DNA from: Kineothrix alysoides
GTDB lineage: Bacteria > Bacillota > Clostridia > Lachnospirales > Lachnospiraceae
Assembly: GCF_000732725.1 (NCBI RefSeq)
Contig: NZ_JPNB01000003.1
Location: forward strand, 1 to 64,000
Direction of reading: 5' to 3'
DNA: 64,000 bases
Below are positions 54,456-63,462 of the stretch, piece after piece (position 1 is the first letter of the stretch; each line of letters begins with the position of its first letter). The position numbers were made by a program, and so were the translations under genes. The notes below the pieces were generated by a model. The model ran no database searches. It was not told the origin of the DNA and saw only the letters and a program-made list of their open reading frames with translations.

Positions 54456-55148
54456 TCATCGCTCCATGCCGTTCCCCACGGAAAGAGCTTCCAATAATCT
54501 TGTTACATCAAACTTTCTTTCCTCTTTGTGCAACTCTGGCAACAACTCTTCCACACGGTTGATAAGCGTTCCTATTGCCTCCATATCCTTTTTGGAGAAC
54601 TCCTCATCCAGAGTGCGCATCTTAATAAGTCCGGTATGGATTATTTTTAGTTCCGTTTCAGAAAACATCTTCTTTTCATCCACAAGCCCACTACGTGTAG
54701 AAAAACTCTCAAAAGCTTCTTCCTTATTATAAAAATATTGCCTTTGAATCGGCTTGTCATCATTCTGTGCATCTTGCTTATAAGTAGACAGCACGTACCC
54801 GAATAACGGATGCTGCTTACAGGCCAAAATCACGCCGTTATGTTCGTTCAGCTTCATTACACCGTTCTTTAGCTTTTCTGCCTTGTCCTCTTCATATGGT
54901 TGATCCGTACAGATTCCGCATAAGCTGGCCGTAGCCCTTGCAATGCTCCAAAGACGTTCCATCTGTTTTTCCGGTACTTCTACAAACGGATTTTTTTCGA
55001 TCATGTCTGCTTTCGTATAAAAAGCTACTGTTTTTCCCTTGAACACTATATCTACCACATAATCCGGAGAAGAGGGCTGCTGTACACCAAAGCCTTTCCT
55101 TTCCAATTCTTCAAAAAATGCCTTATAAAATTCTACTTTAGATTTCAC
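54456..55148 (-). CDS. ICE hypothetical protein
   Basis: 230 residues, GTG start after GGAGGT. It is soluble, alpha/beta, with KVEFYKAFFEELERKGFGVQ at the start and a charged helical C-terminal half. I recognise no family. It is between other accessory genes of the relaxase region and moves with them. Confidence 0.5.
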   Translation of the reverse strand: MKSKVEFYKAFFEELERKGFGVQQPSSPDYVVDIVFKGKTVAFYTKADMIEKNPFVEVPEKQMERLWSIARATASLCGICTDQPYEEDKAEKLKNGVMKLNEHNGVILACKQHPLFGYVLSTYKQDAQNDDKPIQRQYFYNKEEAFESFSTRSGLVDEKKMFSETELKIIHTGLIKMRTLDEEFSKKDMEAIGTLINRVEELLPELHKEERKFDVTRLLEALSVGNGMER

Positions 55149-55176
55149 AATTTACCTCCTGCTTTTCATTCCGGCC

Positions 55177-55515
55177 TTATTTCCAACTATCTCCACCGTA
55201 TATGCATCCACCTTTCATTTCAATTGTCGTTCTTAACATTTCTATTCCCTTATTCAGCTTTTTTCTGTCCTCTGACAGCTTTCCATTAAACTGAAAATAT
55301 CTATCTGAAATTTCTTCTTTTGGCCTCATAGCATCCGTATGCCCACACATTCTTTTATAGAAATACCACGCACAATCCCCCGGAATCGAACCCATAATAC
55401 AGCCCGGCACATCAGGTCGATAGATATATGGGCATCCATAGCATGGATGCCCTTGGGGAAATGGGGTATGACACTTTACAGACGCCCTCGATTTTCTTCT
55501 TTTTTCAATGCTCAT
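55177..55515 (-). CDS. Cysteine-rich small protein
   Basis: 112 residues with Cys spaced like a metal or cluster site: VKCHTPFPQGHPCYGCPYIY, GCIMGSIPGDCAWYF, RMCGH, then GGCIYGG near the end. It may be a zinc- or iron-sulfur-binding DNA-associated protein. It overlaps the relaxase gene end by 11 bases, so it is translated with it. Confidence 0.5.
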   Translation of the reverse strand: MSIEKRRKSRASVKCHTPFPQGHPCYGCPYIYRPDVPGCIMGSIPGDCAWYFYKRMCGHTDAMRPKEEISDRYFQFNGKLSEDRKKLNKGIEMLRTTIEMKGGCIYGGDSWK

Positions 55516-56716
55516 ATCCTTTATCCTGATTCTTCATAAACAATTCTTTTTTTGCCTCCTTTGATAAGTCACTGCTCGTATTTTGGTAATTATAGTAGTC
55601 CTCTTCCTGTTTCCATGCTGTCTGTGCCAGCGTATTAAGTGCATCCAACAATAATCTGGATGCAAAATATTCTCTGCGCCTTTCCATATAGATAATAGTT
55701 CGGTTCTCACTTTCCAGCCGAAGCAGCATCTTTACTCCCGATAGGACACGATTCGCCAATATCTTTTCTGCTTCCTTTTCAAAACCTCCCTTCTGCTTGG
55801 CAAGGATAGTCTCATCCATTGCATATAACTTTGCCATCCTGTATTTTGCATCTACATATCGGTCAAAACACTGCTTGATTTCCGGTATCATTGATAGAAG
55901 GAACGCCACAAGATCATCTACCTTCTCTTTGCATTCAAGTGACAGAAATTGATAAGACAGCCTGCCTTCTTTGGGCAAGCTGCCTTTTAATAAAAATAAC
56001 TGTTCCGCAATATTCTGCAAAAGTTTTTCGTCAAAATAGGCCTCTGTATCCAGTTCCGTATTTAACATCTTCTCAATTTGTTTGTACCCGGTCATTTTTT
56101 TGCATCTAAGATTATTTTCAAATTGTTCTATCAGATAATTTGTAATCTGCCGGAGTTCTCGAATAGCTGAATCTTTTTCCCTGGCATAAGCCAGTATCTT
56201 TTCTGCAAAAGTGTCTTTTATCATCTGTTTTCGTATGGCATCTGGTATCTTAGGTGACGTATAAGGATTTTGAACCCGCACAGAAGTATCCCAAAACACT
56301 ATATGAATATGGGGATGCTTCTTTTCTCCATGTACGGCCGCAGCCCATTGCAGATGTTCTCGTTTTATTCCGTTTTTCTCTGCTATAGTCAAAATATGAT
56401 TTTCGATATATCTCTGCCAGCTCTTCTGATCCTTTAGCAGAAGTTCTTTCGCTGTCTCTTCCACAAAAGATACCACGCTCCGATACATAACGGTTCCCTT
56501 CTTAGAATTGCTATAGACCTGCCTTGCGACTTCTCTCCAATCCTCAAATTCCTGAATGATTCCCGGCTCTAGTTTCCCGAACAGCCCATGGTTCATGCCT
56601 TTATTATTCATTACGCCTCGCCTTATAGCAATGTAACGTACATGAGCATAATTTGCCCCTGCTGTATCCTTACGGTTGGGATTTCTATGGCGCTGCTTGT
56701 AGAATAGGATTGACAT
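55505..56716 (-). CDS. mobL: MobL-type relaxase
   Basis: 403 residues, GGAGG upstream. The HUH metal motif is HPHIHIVFW, with His134, His136 and His138; candidate catalytic Tyr residues lie near the front (ANYAHVRYIAIRRG). This is the MobL group found in Firmicutes. The enzyme nicks the transfer origin and leads the strand into the recipient. The C-terminal 200 residues are helical. The ribbon-helix-helix protein at 57846 is a likely relaxosome partner. The transfer origin itself is not identified with certainty. Confidence 0.85.
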   Translation of the reverse strand: MSILFYKQRHRNPNRKDTAGANYAHVRYIAIRRGVMNNKGMNHGLFGKLEPGIIQEFEDWREVARQVYSNSKKGTVMYRSVVSFVEETAKELLLKDQKSWQRYIENHILTIAEKNGIKREHLQWAAAVHGEKKHPHIHIVFWDTSVRVQNPYTSPKIPDAIRKQMIKDTFAEKILAYAREKDSAIRELRQITNYLIEQFENNLRCKKMTGYKQIEKMLNTELDTEAYFDEKLLQNIAEQLFLLKGSLPKEGRLSYQFLSLECKEKVDDLVAFLLSMIPEIKQCFDRYVDAKYRMAKLYAMDETILAKQKGGFEKEAEKILANRVLSGVKMLLRLESENRTIIYMERRREYFASRLLLDALNTLAQTAWKQEEDYYNYQNTSSDLSKEAKKELFMKNQDKGYEH

Positions 56717-56749
56717 AGCATCCTCCTACCTCTCATTTTACATCCTTTT

Positions 56750-57832
56750 TTACATAGAGTTTTCCAAGTCACCATTTTCCTGTTCCTGTTCAGGATTTGA
56801 ACCTTCCATACCGCTATTTATGAAATGATCAATAAACTCCCGTGTTTGTTCCTTATTTGTTGCCATTACTAATTTTTGTTCTTTACAGTCATAACAATAT
56901 ACCTCATCCGACAGAACTTCTTCTGGTGCCACTTGGGTTCTGTTTATTTCTATGACCATTCGCTGTAATTCTTCTGCACTCATATCTCCATTATCTTTCA
57001 TCAAAATCACTTCATGCGTACTGCTGGGCAGGATAAATACATTACTGCCGGTCTCCTTCGCAATTTCCTTAAGAAGATCCGGGTATAGAATCGCCGTTGC
57101 ACCATTCAATCTAGCGGTATTCGTAAGTACATATTGTTCAAATGGCTGCAAAGAAAATATGTTGTCCTGCTTTTTATACTGATCAGAAAAAAGGTGCTCC
57201 AATAATTCCTGATCAAAATCACCGTCAAATGAGTCGTGCATTAATTCAGTCATCATTTCGCGCATATTTATTAATTCCACGGGAAATAGTATCGGCGTAT
57301 TTTTTAATGCATGTTCACATAACTCAGCTTCTGTTACGTTCCACAGGGAAAGGTGCTGCTTATTTACTAAAAAACTGGCATGCCCATTTTCTCCTGATGA
57401 TTTACAAAAAACCTTTGGAACAGCTACCATATCCACTCCCGGCATATCCATAGCACATGCATTTTTTAAATATTCCTGATTATATTCCTTATTTAACACC
57501 ACCATATAAAGCCTTGGTTTTACTTCTTCATAACTATGAAAATCAAACGTCATAAAAGAATTACTTATCTTCATTGGTTCCTTATAATCATCACTCATTT
57601 CTTTCATTATTTCATCAATCTCTCCCCGTTCTACATAGTCTCTATAATACTTATCCAGATTAAGATTAGGTGTTACAACATCGCCCTCCCTCCGGATACT
57701 CAAAGCAGAATACTTATTATCATTTCCCTTTATAACCTCATTTTGAATTACCTCTGCGTTCTGATATTCTTCTGGCATAAACTCTAATATACGTTCCTTA
57801 ATAACATTTTTAAATTGCTCGTATGCGTACAT
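56750..57832 (-). CDS. DUF5688 family protein
   Basis: 360 residues, AAGGAGAGG upstream. MYAYEQFKNVIKERILEFMP at the front, NAEVIQNEVIKGNDNKYSAL, GATAILYPDLLKEIAKETGS and FILPSSTHEVILMKDNG are typical of DUF5688, a widespread ICE and defence-island accessory family of unknown function. The C-terminus is acidic. It is between the relaxase and its probable accessory gene. Confidence 0.7.
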   Translation of the reverse strand: MYAYEQFKNVIKERILEFMPEEYQNAEVIQNEVIKGNDNKYSALSIRREGDVVTPNLNLDKYYRDYVERGEIDEIMKEMSDDYKEPMKISNSFMTFDFHSYEEVKPRLYMVVLNKEYNQEYLKNACAMDMPGVDMVAVPKVFCKSSGENGHASFLVNKQHLSLWNVTEAELCEHALKNTPILFPVELINMREMMTELMHDSFDGDFDQELLEHLFSDQYKKQDNIFSLQPFEQYVLTNTARLNGATAILYPDLLKEIAKETGSNVFILPSSTHEVILMKDNGDMSAEELQRMVIEINRTQVAPEEVLSDEVYCYDCKEQKLVMATNKEQTREFIDHFINSGMEGSNPEQEQENGDLENSM

Positions 57833-57845
57833 AATATTCCTCTCC

Positions 57846-58316
57846 TTATATTTTTTCAGATAAATTTCTTAAGTTTCCTGTATCCTGCAAAAAACTATTA
57901 ATTTGAAAATCCTTTTTCTGCATATAATCCACACCCAACTTAACAGAATCAGCAATCATTTGGTCAAAATCGTCCTCACTCCCTTCATTTGCCAAGTTCA
58001 TCAATACCTTTAACAAAAGAAAGAACATGGCACCATTAATCTTGCCTATTTTCATCAGCATCTTTGCCAAACGGTCAGCATCATGGTCTACGATAGCTTT
58101 GATTTCATCCACATGATAAACTGCCGTCAATTCCTGTCTTATCATCTGTGCAATAAAATCAATGTCTTCACGATTTCCCTCTATTGCAAGCCCTTTATCA
58201 ACATATTCCCTTACAATCTCGGATGTTGTCGTATGCTTTTTAGCTGCTAGCTTATCTAGTGTCTCCAGCGTTTTGATTGGAAAGTTGATAGAGCGCTTCT
58301 GTGTATTCTGAGGAAT
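57846..58316 (-). CDS. Ribbon-helix-helix relaxosome accessory protein, probable ATT start
   Basis: 156 residues from ATT 58316, seven bases after a perfect GGAGG. The longer frame to 58397 runs back into the upstream gene and a hairpin. Ribbon-helix-helix: KRSINFPIKTLETLDKLAAK then TTTSEIVREYVDKGLAI. The rest is helical (IRQELTAVYHVDEIKAIVDH). Position next to the relaxase suggests DNA binding at the transfer origin, like MobC/NikA proteins. AUU starts are known (infC) and lower expression. Confidence 0.7.
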   Translation of the reverse strand: MPQNTQKRSINFPIKTLETLDKLAAKKHTTTSEIVREYVDKGLAIEGNREDIDFIAQMIRQELTAVYHVDEIKAIVDHDADRLAKMLMKIGKINGAMFFLLLKVLMNLANEGSEDDFDQMIADSVKLGVDYMQKKDFQINSFLQDTGNLRNLSEKI

Positions 58317-58345
58317 GCTACCACCTCCTTTGGAATATAAGAAAA

Positions 58346-58363
58346 CCCACCATGTTAGGCGGG
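58346..58363 (-). terminator. Weak hairpin between surface-protein and RHH genes
   Basis: On the minus strand CCCGCC-TAACAT-GGTGGG followed by TTTTCTTAT, nine bases past the stop at 58372. One G-T pair in a 6-bp stem makes it a partial terminator at best. It would reduce read-through to the RHH and relaxase genes. Confidence 0.5.
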
Positions 58364-58371
58364 ATTTCCTT

Positions 58372-60621
58372 TCAATTACTTTGAAACTCAGTAACAATCT
58401 CTTGTCCGGCTTCTTCCTGTTCTTCTGCCATCACTTCTCCTTGATTTCCCGATATTTCCTCCTTTTCACTTTCATGAGGTGCTGTGGTCTCATCCTCTGG
58501 AACTTCTGACTGCTCCGGTATTTTCTCTGGTTCTTGTATCGTACTCTCGACTTCTTGAATGGTTTCCATAGGAATGTCAATTGCAGACGAACTCATCATG
58601 GCAGCTCCATTTTTATAAACTATGTGCGCTCCTATAATCTGTCCGTCCCCCAGCCCACAACCGGTACGATACGCCTCCACCGTATGTTCATCTTTTCCGC
58701 AGCCTAATTGATATCCGTTCAATCCCTCTGAATATCCGCAGATCAGATTGTTTATCGTCGAATTTTCCTCATGAGAGTATGCTTTTCTCTGCACACAGAG
58801 TCCGCAGCTATAACCCAAATCTCCTTCTCCATCCTTCGAGCTGGTCAAAACACCGTTTGCATATACTTTTTCCGTATAACGATACTTAGCGTAATTCTGC
58901 CCATAGGCATCACCACAGCAGGGATGCCCCGTTCCCTGCCCGGTAAACCAAAAACCAGTCACCTGACGCACCTTTTTTATTGTTTCATAGCAGGATGAGG
59001 TGTGATTATGAATAATCGGAACCATATAGCAACCTCCCCCATTTCTGGAGTCTCCCGTATGTACATGGTAAATAGGGACAGTATAGCAGCCTCCCGACTG
59101 AGCAAGATGTTCCACATGTTGAACATTTCCATTCTGATCTTTGTGATAGTGATATTCGTAGGTAATAGTCCCTGGGATTTGTGACTCACCGATGACCAGT
59201 TCTTGAGGAATGGCAAGTATGGCATCCGTGATTTCTTCAAATGTGGCATCCTCTTTGCAATTGATTCCCTTTGTGAGTAATGCGGATGCCATTTTTTTCT
59301 TGCCATCACTCACAGATTGAAAAACCGAATCTAATCTCTGCCTTACCGCGCCAAAAACACTAGAAATATAGTCTCGCAGTCCTTCATCACCCTGATTTAC
59401 AACATTCGTCAGATTAGTATTTTGATTCCTTATATTCGTCTCCAAAATATCCAACCGATTTTCCACATTGTTTCCTACATTGGATACATTCTGATTCATT
59501 TCCTGCTTCAGCACATTAAAAGAATTATCATACTGCACTGTCATTTTATCCATGCTGGTAAGTATCTGATTCAGATTCTGACTGCCGCTTTCCTGCATTC
59601 CGCTTTCCATTTCACCGAGTACAATTAACAGTTCCTTTTGTCCCGCCACCGTGGTTTCCTTCAAATCAGTAATCAGCTCCCGGATTTCTTCATGGGCACT
59701 ATTAAATTCTGTATAAATTTGATTCATTGAGTTCTGTATGGAAGTAAAAGTTTCCATAGTCTCTTTTTGGTTCTCCGCTTGATTATTTTTCACATCAAGC
59801 AACAATTGTTCCAGTTCTCCCTGTGTACCTGCAATCTGTACACGGATGCCCGCCAGCTTTTCTGACAGCTCAACCATATTATTTTCCATCTGTATCTGCA
59901 TATCATAAAATTGAAGGTCCATATTTTCAAGTAAGGTAGCCATTCCATTTTCTGTAACTTCAGAAAGTCTTTCTTCCGATTCCGAAAGTAGTCGGATGAC
60001 TTCCTGATACTGCTCATCCTGCTCATTTTGTATTTGTTCTAATAGCACTGCAATTTCCTTTGTAAACTTGATCAACTGCTCCCTGTTGTCTTTTATAGAT
60101 TGCCTTAAGCCTTCAAAGTTCTTCTCCATATCCTCCCTGCCATCTTTTTCTTTCTCTTCCATGTTATTTAACACAGATAGCAATTCTGTCCGAGAAGATA
60201 GGATTGACTCCTGTATATGCTTTAACTCATTTGCAAGATTTTCCAGTTTGATATCCAACTCTTTATTTTCTTCCGTGGTAACATTCTGATAACTTCTAAT
60301 CTGTTTCTCCACTTGCTCTATGCTCTTACTCAATTCCACGAAACGGATATCCACGTTATCACGATATCCCCCAATGTTTTCCAGCGACATCTGATTTTCT
60401 TTAAGAACAGTATCCATCTGTGCAAGGCTTTCCATGATGCCGTTGATTTCTCCCAGCATTTCTCCCTGTTCTAACTGTTGTTCTACATTGTTTTTCTCAT
60501 TTTCTGCACCAGCTTTGCTCTGATTCCCCAATACGATTAACAATACAATAAGAGTTACCAGGACAGTACTGGCAACAACATACTTTCCCCATTTTTTGGT
60601 ACCTGTTTTTCTTTCTTCCAT
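58372..60621 (-). CDS. Large coiled-coil surface protein with Cys/His-rich end
   Basis: 749 residues, AAAGGAG upstream. One N-terminal membrane helix (YVVASTVLVTLIVLLIVLG at 14-32), residues 40-440 of heptad-rich coiled coil, then about 480-680 rich in Cys, His and Tyr. This part has a repeated unit: GGCYTVPIYHVHTG followed by GGGCYMVPIIHNHT. Further pairs are HPCCGD, SCGLCV, ICGYS and GCG. The tail is acidic and Pro/Glu/Gln-rich. It probably projects from the cell and may contact the recipient or bind metal. No sortase motif. It resembles large surface proteins of Lachnospiraceae ICEs. Confidence 0.7.
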   Translation of the reverse strand: MEERKTGTKKWGKYVVASTVLVTLIVLLIVLGNQSKAGAENEKNNVEQQLEQGEMLGEINGIMESLAQMDTVLKENQMSLENIGGYRDNVDIRFVELSKSIEQVEKQIRSYQNVTTEENKELDIKLENLANELKHIQESILSSRTELLSVLNNMEEKEKDGREDMEKNFEGLRQSIKDNREQLIKFTKEIAVLLEQIQNEQDEQYQEVIRLLSESEERLSEVTENGMATLLENMDLQFYDMQIQMENNMVELSEKLAGIRVQIAGTQGELEQLLLDVKNNQAENQKETMETFTSIQNSMNQIYTEFNSAHEEIRELITDLKETTVAGQKELLIVLGEMESGMQESGSQNLNQILTSMDKMTVQYDNSFNVLKQEMNQNVSNVGNNVENRLDILETNIRNQNTNLTNVVNQGDEGLRDYISSVFGAVRQRLDSVFQSVSDGKKKMASALLTKGINCKEDATFEEITDAILAIPQELVIGESQIPGTITYEYHYHKDQNGNVQHVEHLAQSGGCYTVPIYHVHTGDSRNGGGCYMVPIIHNHTSSCYETIKKVRQVTGFWFTGQGTGHPCCGDAYGQNYAKYRYTEKVYANGVLTSSKDGEGDLGYSCGLCVQRKAYSHEENSTINNLICGYSEGLNGYQLGCGKDEHTVEAYRTGCGLGDGQIIGAHIVYKNGAAMMSSSAIDIPMETIQEVESTIQEPEKIPEQSEVPEDETTAPHESEKEEISGNQGEVMAEEQEEAGQEIVTEFQSN

Positions 60622-60735
60622 GAATACTCCTTTACTTTCAAAGTTTTTCTATGTAATTTTCAATAATAAAAAATAGATATCCCTTTTCTTCTGTGATGTT
60701 CTATATAGAACCCATGCATATATGCAAGAACCCCG

Positions 60736-60857
60736 TTGCAGGCTTTGCCTGCAAGCTGTTTTCCGGCGCGGTGGAACCCGCCTATTCCTGCCTTAACCGC
60801 CAAACTTTAGTTTGACGTCAAGTTTTATGCCTTCGGCACATCGGATGCAAAGCATCC
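60736..60857. repeat. Array of hairpins in an intergenic region
   Basis: In 122 bases: TTGCAGGC-TTT-GCCTGCAA (60736-60754), GCGG/CCGC (60768-60781), CAAACT-TT-AGTTTG (60801-60814), palindrome TGACGTCA (60813-60820), TGCC-TTC-GGCA (60828-60838), GGATGC-AAA-GCATCC (60843-60857). It lies in the 264-base gap between the primase-like gene and the surface-protein gene; no ORF is present. Candidates are a transfer origin, a single-strand origin or a structured leader. Confidence 0.6.
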
Positions 60858-60885
60858 TTCTTCCCAAATAGCGGAAAAAAACTAC

Positions 60886-61917
60886 CTATGGCTCCAGCCC
60901 TTCTTCCTCTGCATCTTCCTCAAAGATGACCGGCGCCTGGATTGGCCTTCTGTAAAGAGCGGTAAGCATTTTATTATAATCTTTCTGTTTTGGTGTCTGT
61001 ATATAGGTACGGTAACCCAAAGATTCAAAATACTCCTTTTCCTGCTTTGCTTTTTCCTGACCATGATTATGTGGCGTCCCATCCGCCAATTTTCCATCCA
61101 AATCATTGTCATAACAAAACACGATTTCCTCTACTTCTGAATGCTGTTCCAAAAAATGTTTTAATGCCCTGCTGGACAATCCGCCTTCTGATATTCGGTA
61201 ATCCTGCCGCCAGTCAATCCCCTGCATCTTGCATAGGGTGGCATGGCTCATAGCATCAATGGGAGATTCAAATTCATACACTCTCTTATTTTTCCCCTCC
61301 ATGACAAATCCATAGGCTTTATCCGAATTTTCTATATCCTGCCGGAAACTGCTATCTGCACTAGGCCCCCGGAGGGAGCAATATCTTGCGGTTCCCTCTT
61401 TATCGTAACCAACAAAAGCACAGTTGCACCGAATCTTTCCATTTATCTCCTGCCGCGATTGATATACCTTGCCCTGTTTCATCATCTCCTGCACGATTTC
61501 AGAATCTATACATCTGGTTTTCGTGAGATAAGCAAATACACGCCTGTCATTTTCGTCTCTGGGCGGCAAAGACAGCTTTCCCCTGGATGCTTTTTCTTGT
61601 GGCGGGATTACATGAACGGTCTGCTCATATGCTTTGTCTCCTAATATATATTCCATAGCCTCCAACTTTTCCAAATTCAGATAATGCATAGCAAACTCCA
61701 CGATGTCCCCTCCTTTTTCTTCCGTAAAAGAATAATAGCCACGACCATGTTTGAACAGATATAATCCTCCGCTGTTCTTCACATGCATCGTGGCCTTATC
61801 TCCCTTTTCTACTTCAAAACCATTACTTACGGCAAAATCAATAATATTTGTACCATAAATCTGCTTCATCTGTTCTTCCGTAAACGGCATTGGTCTCCGT
61901 TCTGCCCCTGTCTGCAT
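60886..61917 (-). CDS. TOPRIM/DUF3991 primase-like protein
   Basis: 343 residues. Front part with a zinc-free primase-like fold (YLFKHGRGYYSFTEEKGGDI), DUF3991 section (VFAYLTKTRCIDSEIVQEMM), then a TOPRIM domain: VYEFESPIDAMSHA with the conserved Glu, and VFCYDNDLDGK with the Asp-x-Asp metal site. It may prime the transferred single strand in the recipient. GGAGGT upstream. Confidence 0.8.
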   Translation of the reverse strand: MQTGAERRPMPFTEEQMKQIYGTNIIDFAVSNGFEVEKGDKATMHVKNSGGLYLFKHGRGYYSFTEEKGGDIVEFAMHYLNLEKLEAMEYILGDKAYEQTVHVIPPQEKASRGKLSLPPRDENDRRVFAYLTKTRCIDSEIVQEMMKQGKVYQSRQEINGKIRCNCAFVGYDKEGTARYCSLRGPSADSSFRQDIENSDKAYGFVMEGKNKRVYEFESPIDAMSHATLCKMQGIDWRQDYRISEGGLSSRALKHFLEQHSEVEEIVFCYDNDLDGKLADGTPHNHGQEKAKQEKEYFESLGYRTYIQTPKQKDYNKMLTALYRRPIQAPVIFEEDAEEEGLEP

Positions 61918-61940
61918 TTAGGCTACCTCCTTCTACTTTT

Positions 61941-62408
61941 TTACCTTTCTATCCCCTCTTCTTCATTTTCCAAAGTCACTTCTTCTATCAACTCTTTCCC
62001 GGAAGCTACAAAGGATCCACCATCTTCTGGTCTCCATTCACGACTCGGCGTCCAGACATCATCACGATTATAGATTCCGTGTCCACTACAGCAATCCCAA
62101 TCTGGTACAGGCGCAGGATGCTCTGGAAGTTCCTGTATATTATTAAAAAATACTGTTTCCCTCGGTGCTGTCTCACCCATCTGCATAGGTAAAAATACCG
62201 GCATGAGCTCATTTCGTAAAAAGTCCTGATCATAACAACGATCAAGAAATCCCCCATAAGTGGTAAGAAGGGGATAACCATGCAGTGTGTATAATATAAT
62301 ATTTTTTTCATATCCATAGCCTGTAATGAAAGAAGATATATTCTCTGCATCCGCTTGAATACAAAATTCTTCTCCACACACATTACCAATTAAGCATTTT
62401 TGATTCAT
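61941..62408 (-). CDS. ICE hypothetical protein
   Basis: 155 residues, GAGGAAACAGG upstream. No known domain; a Cys pair in WDCCSGHGIYNRDD and an acidic tail (EEVTLENEEEGIER). It is in the replication/transfer-prep operon together with the primase-like gene and radC. Confidence 0.5.
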   Translation of the reverse strand: MNQKCLIGNVCGEEFCIQADAENISSFITGYGYEKNIILYTLHGYPLLTTYGGFLDRCYDQDFLRNELMPVFLPMQMGETAPRETVFFNNIQELPEHPAPVPDWDCCSGHGIYNRDDVWTPSREWRPEDGGSFVASGKELIEEVTLENEEEGIER

Positions 62409-62466
62409 CCTGTTTCCTCATTCCGCTCTCTCTTCATTCGATTTTTGGGTTACTTTCCTATTTTTC

Positions 62467-63240
62467 CTACCTTTCCATGTCATCTTCCTCCACTTCTTCT
62501 ATTTCATTTACTTCTTGCCATGATTTAAAATATTCTGATAGCAGTTCCTCCTTTAGTTGATCTACGCCTCGTTCTGCAGCTTGTCCTATAGGAATTTTTT
62601 CATATTCCTCTCCCTTTACATAAGCAAAGTCTGTAAAGCTAATGCCTTCATTTTTCATAGAAAAGGCTTTATCATCCCCAACTATGATATGATCATATAC
62701 ATGCATTTCAAATGGTCTTAAAATGTTGTGGAACGTATTAGTCAGTCGAATATCACACTGGCTCGGCCTACAGGAGCCTCCTGGATGATTGTGTGCCAGA
62801 ATAATTCCTACGGCATCCAGTTGCAAAGCGCGCTTTACTACTTCCCTTGGATGTACATAGGCAATATCTACGGTTCCCTGCGATATTTTCTCACAAGACA
62901 ACACTCGCATACCCGATCCCAAAAAGATACAAAGCATAGCTTCTCTTTCTCTATAAAATGATAATTGTGATGAGCAGTAAGCCGACGCTTTTGTAATAGA
63001 ATCCATTACTTCTATATCTTCTTTTTCATTCTCCCTAAAATATTGGTATAGATTAATAAAATCCTTTAGTTGTACGATTTTCTCATATTCTTTATCACTG
63101 ATTTTTATCACGGCCGGATGGTCGATAATATGCAGGATATCATTCTCCTTTGCATAATCACTTAAGACCGATTTTTTAATTCCAGTCAGCCTGTGTAAGC
63201 CTTCCAGAAATTGATCCTGATTCCCTTTTATGATTTCCAC
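62467..63240 (-). CDS. radC: RadC-like JAB/MPN domain protein
   Basis: 257 residues, GTG start after GGAGGGG. JAMM-type metal motif: Glu upstream, GIILAHNHPGGSCRPSQCD, and YDHIIVGDDKAFSMKNEG. It is the ICE form of RadC (longer N-terminus than the chromosomal one). Such copies are usual next to primase and helicase genes. The biochemical role is unsettled. Confidence 0.85.
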   Translation of the reverse strand: MEIIKGNQDQFLEGLHRLTGIKKSVLSDYAKENDILHIIDHPAVIKISDKEYEKIVQLKDFINLYQYFRENEKEDIEVMDSITKASAYCSSQLSFYREREAMLCIFLGSGMRVLSCEKISQGTVDIAYVHPREVVKRALQLDAVGIILAHNHPGGSCRPSQCDIRLTNTFHNILRPFEMHVYDHIIVGDDKAFSMKNEGISFTDFAYVKGEEYEKIPIGQAAERGVDQLKEELLSEYFKSWQEVNEIEEVEEDDMER

Positions 63241-63256
63241 GCAATCCCCTCCGCCT

Positions 63257-63454
63257 CTAAGTTAACAATTCAGAAATAGTTTCCAACTTAGCCTTTGTAT
63301 CCTCAGCAAGATTCATAGAAGGATATGCTTCTAATAACTGCTGTATAGAATGTTCCTCGATAAAAAGCCTTAGCTGTTGTTCCTCTCCTTTTGGCAGTTC
63401 CAATAGTTCCAATAATTGTCTACATAGCATTTGCCCTTTTTCTTTATCGTTCAT
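63257..63454 (-). CDS. Small helical protein
   Basis: 65 residues, GGAGGT upstream, helical throughout (QLLELLELPKGEEQQLRLFI). It is in the chain of accessory genes, 8 bases after the gene to its right. No known family; likely a real gene because of its ribosome site and tight packing. Confidence 0.5.
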   Translation of the reverse strand: MNDKEKGQMLCRQLLELLELPKGEEQQLRLFIEEHSIQQLLEAYPSMNLAEDTKAKLETISELLT

Positions 63455-63462
63455 CTTACCTC

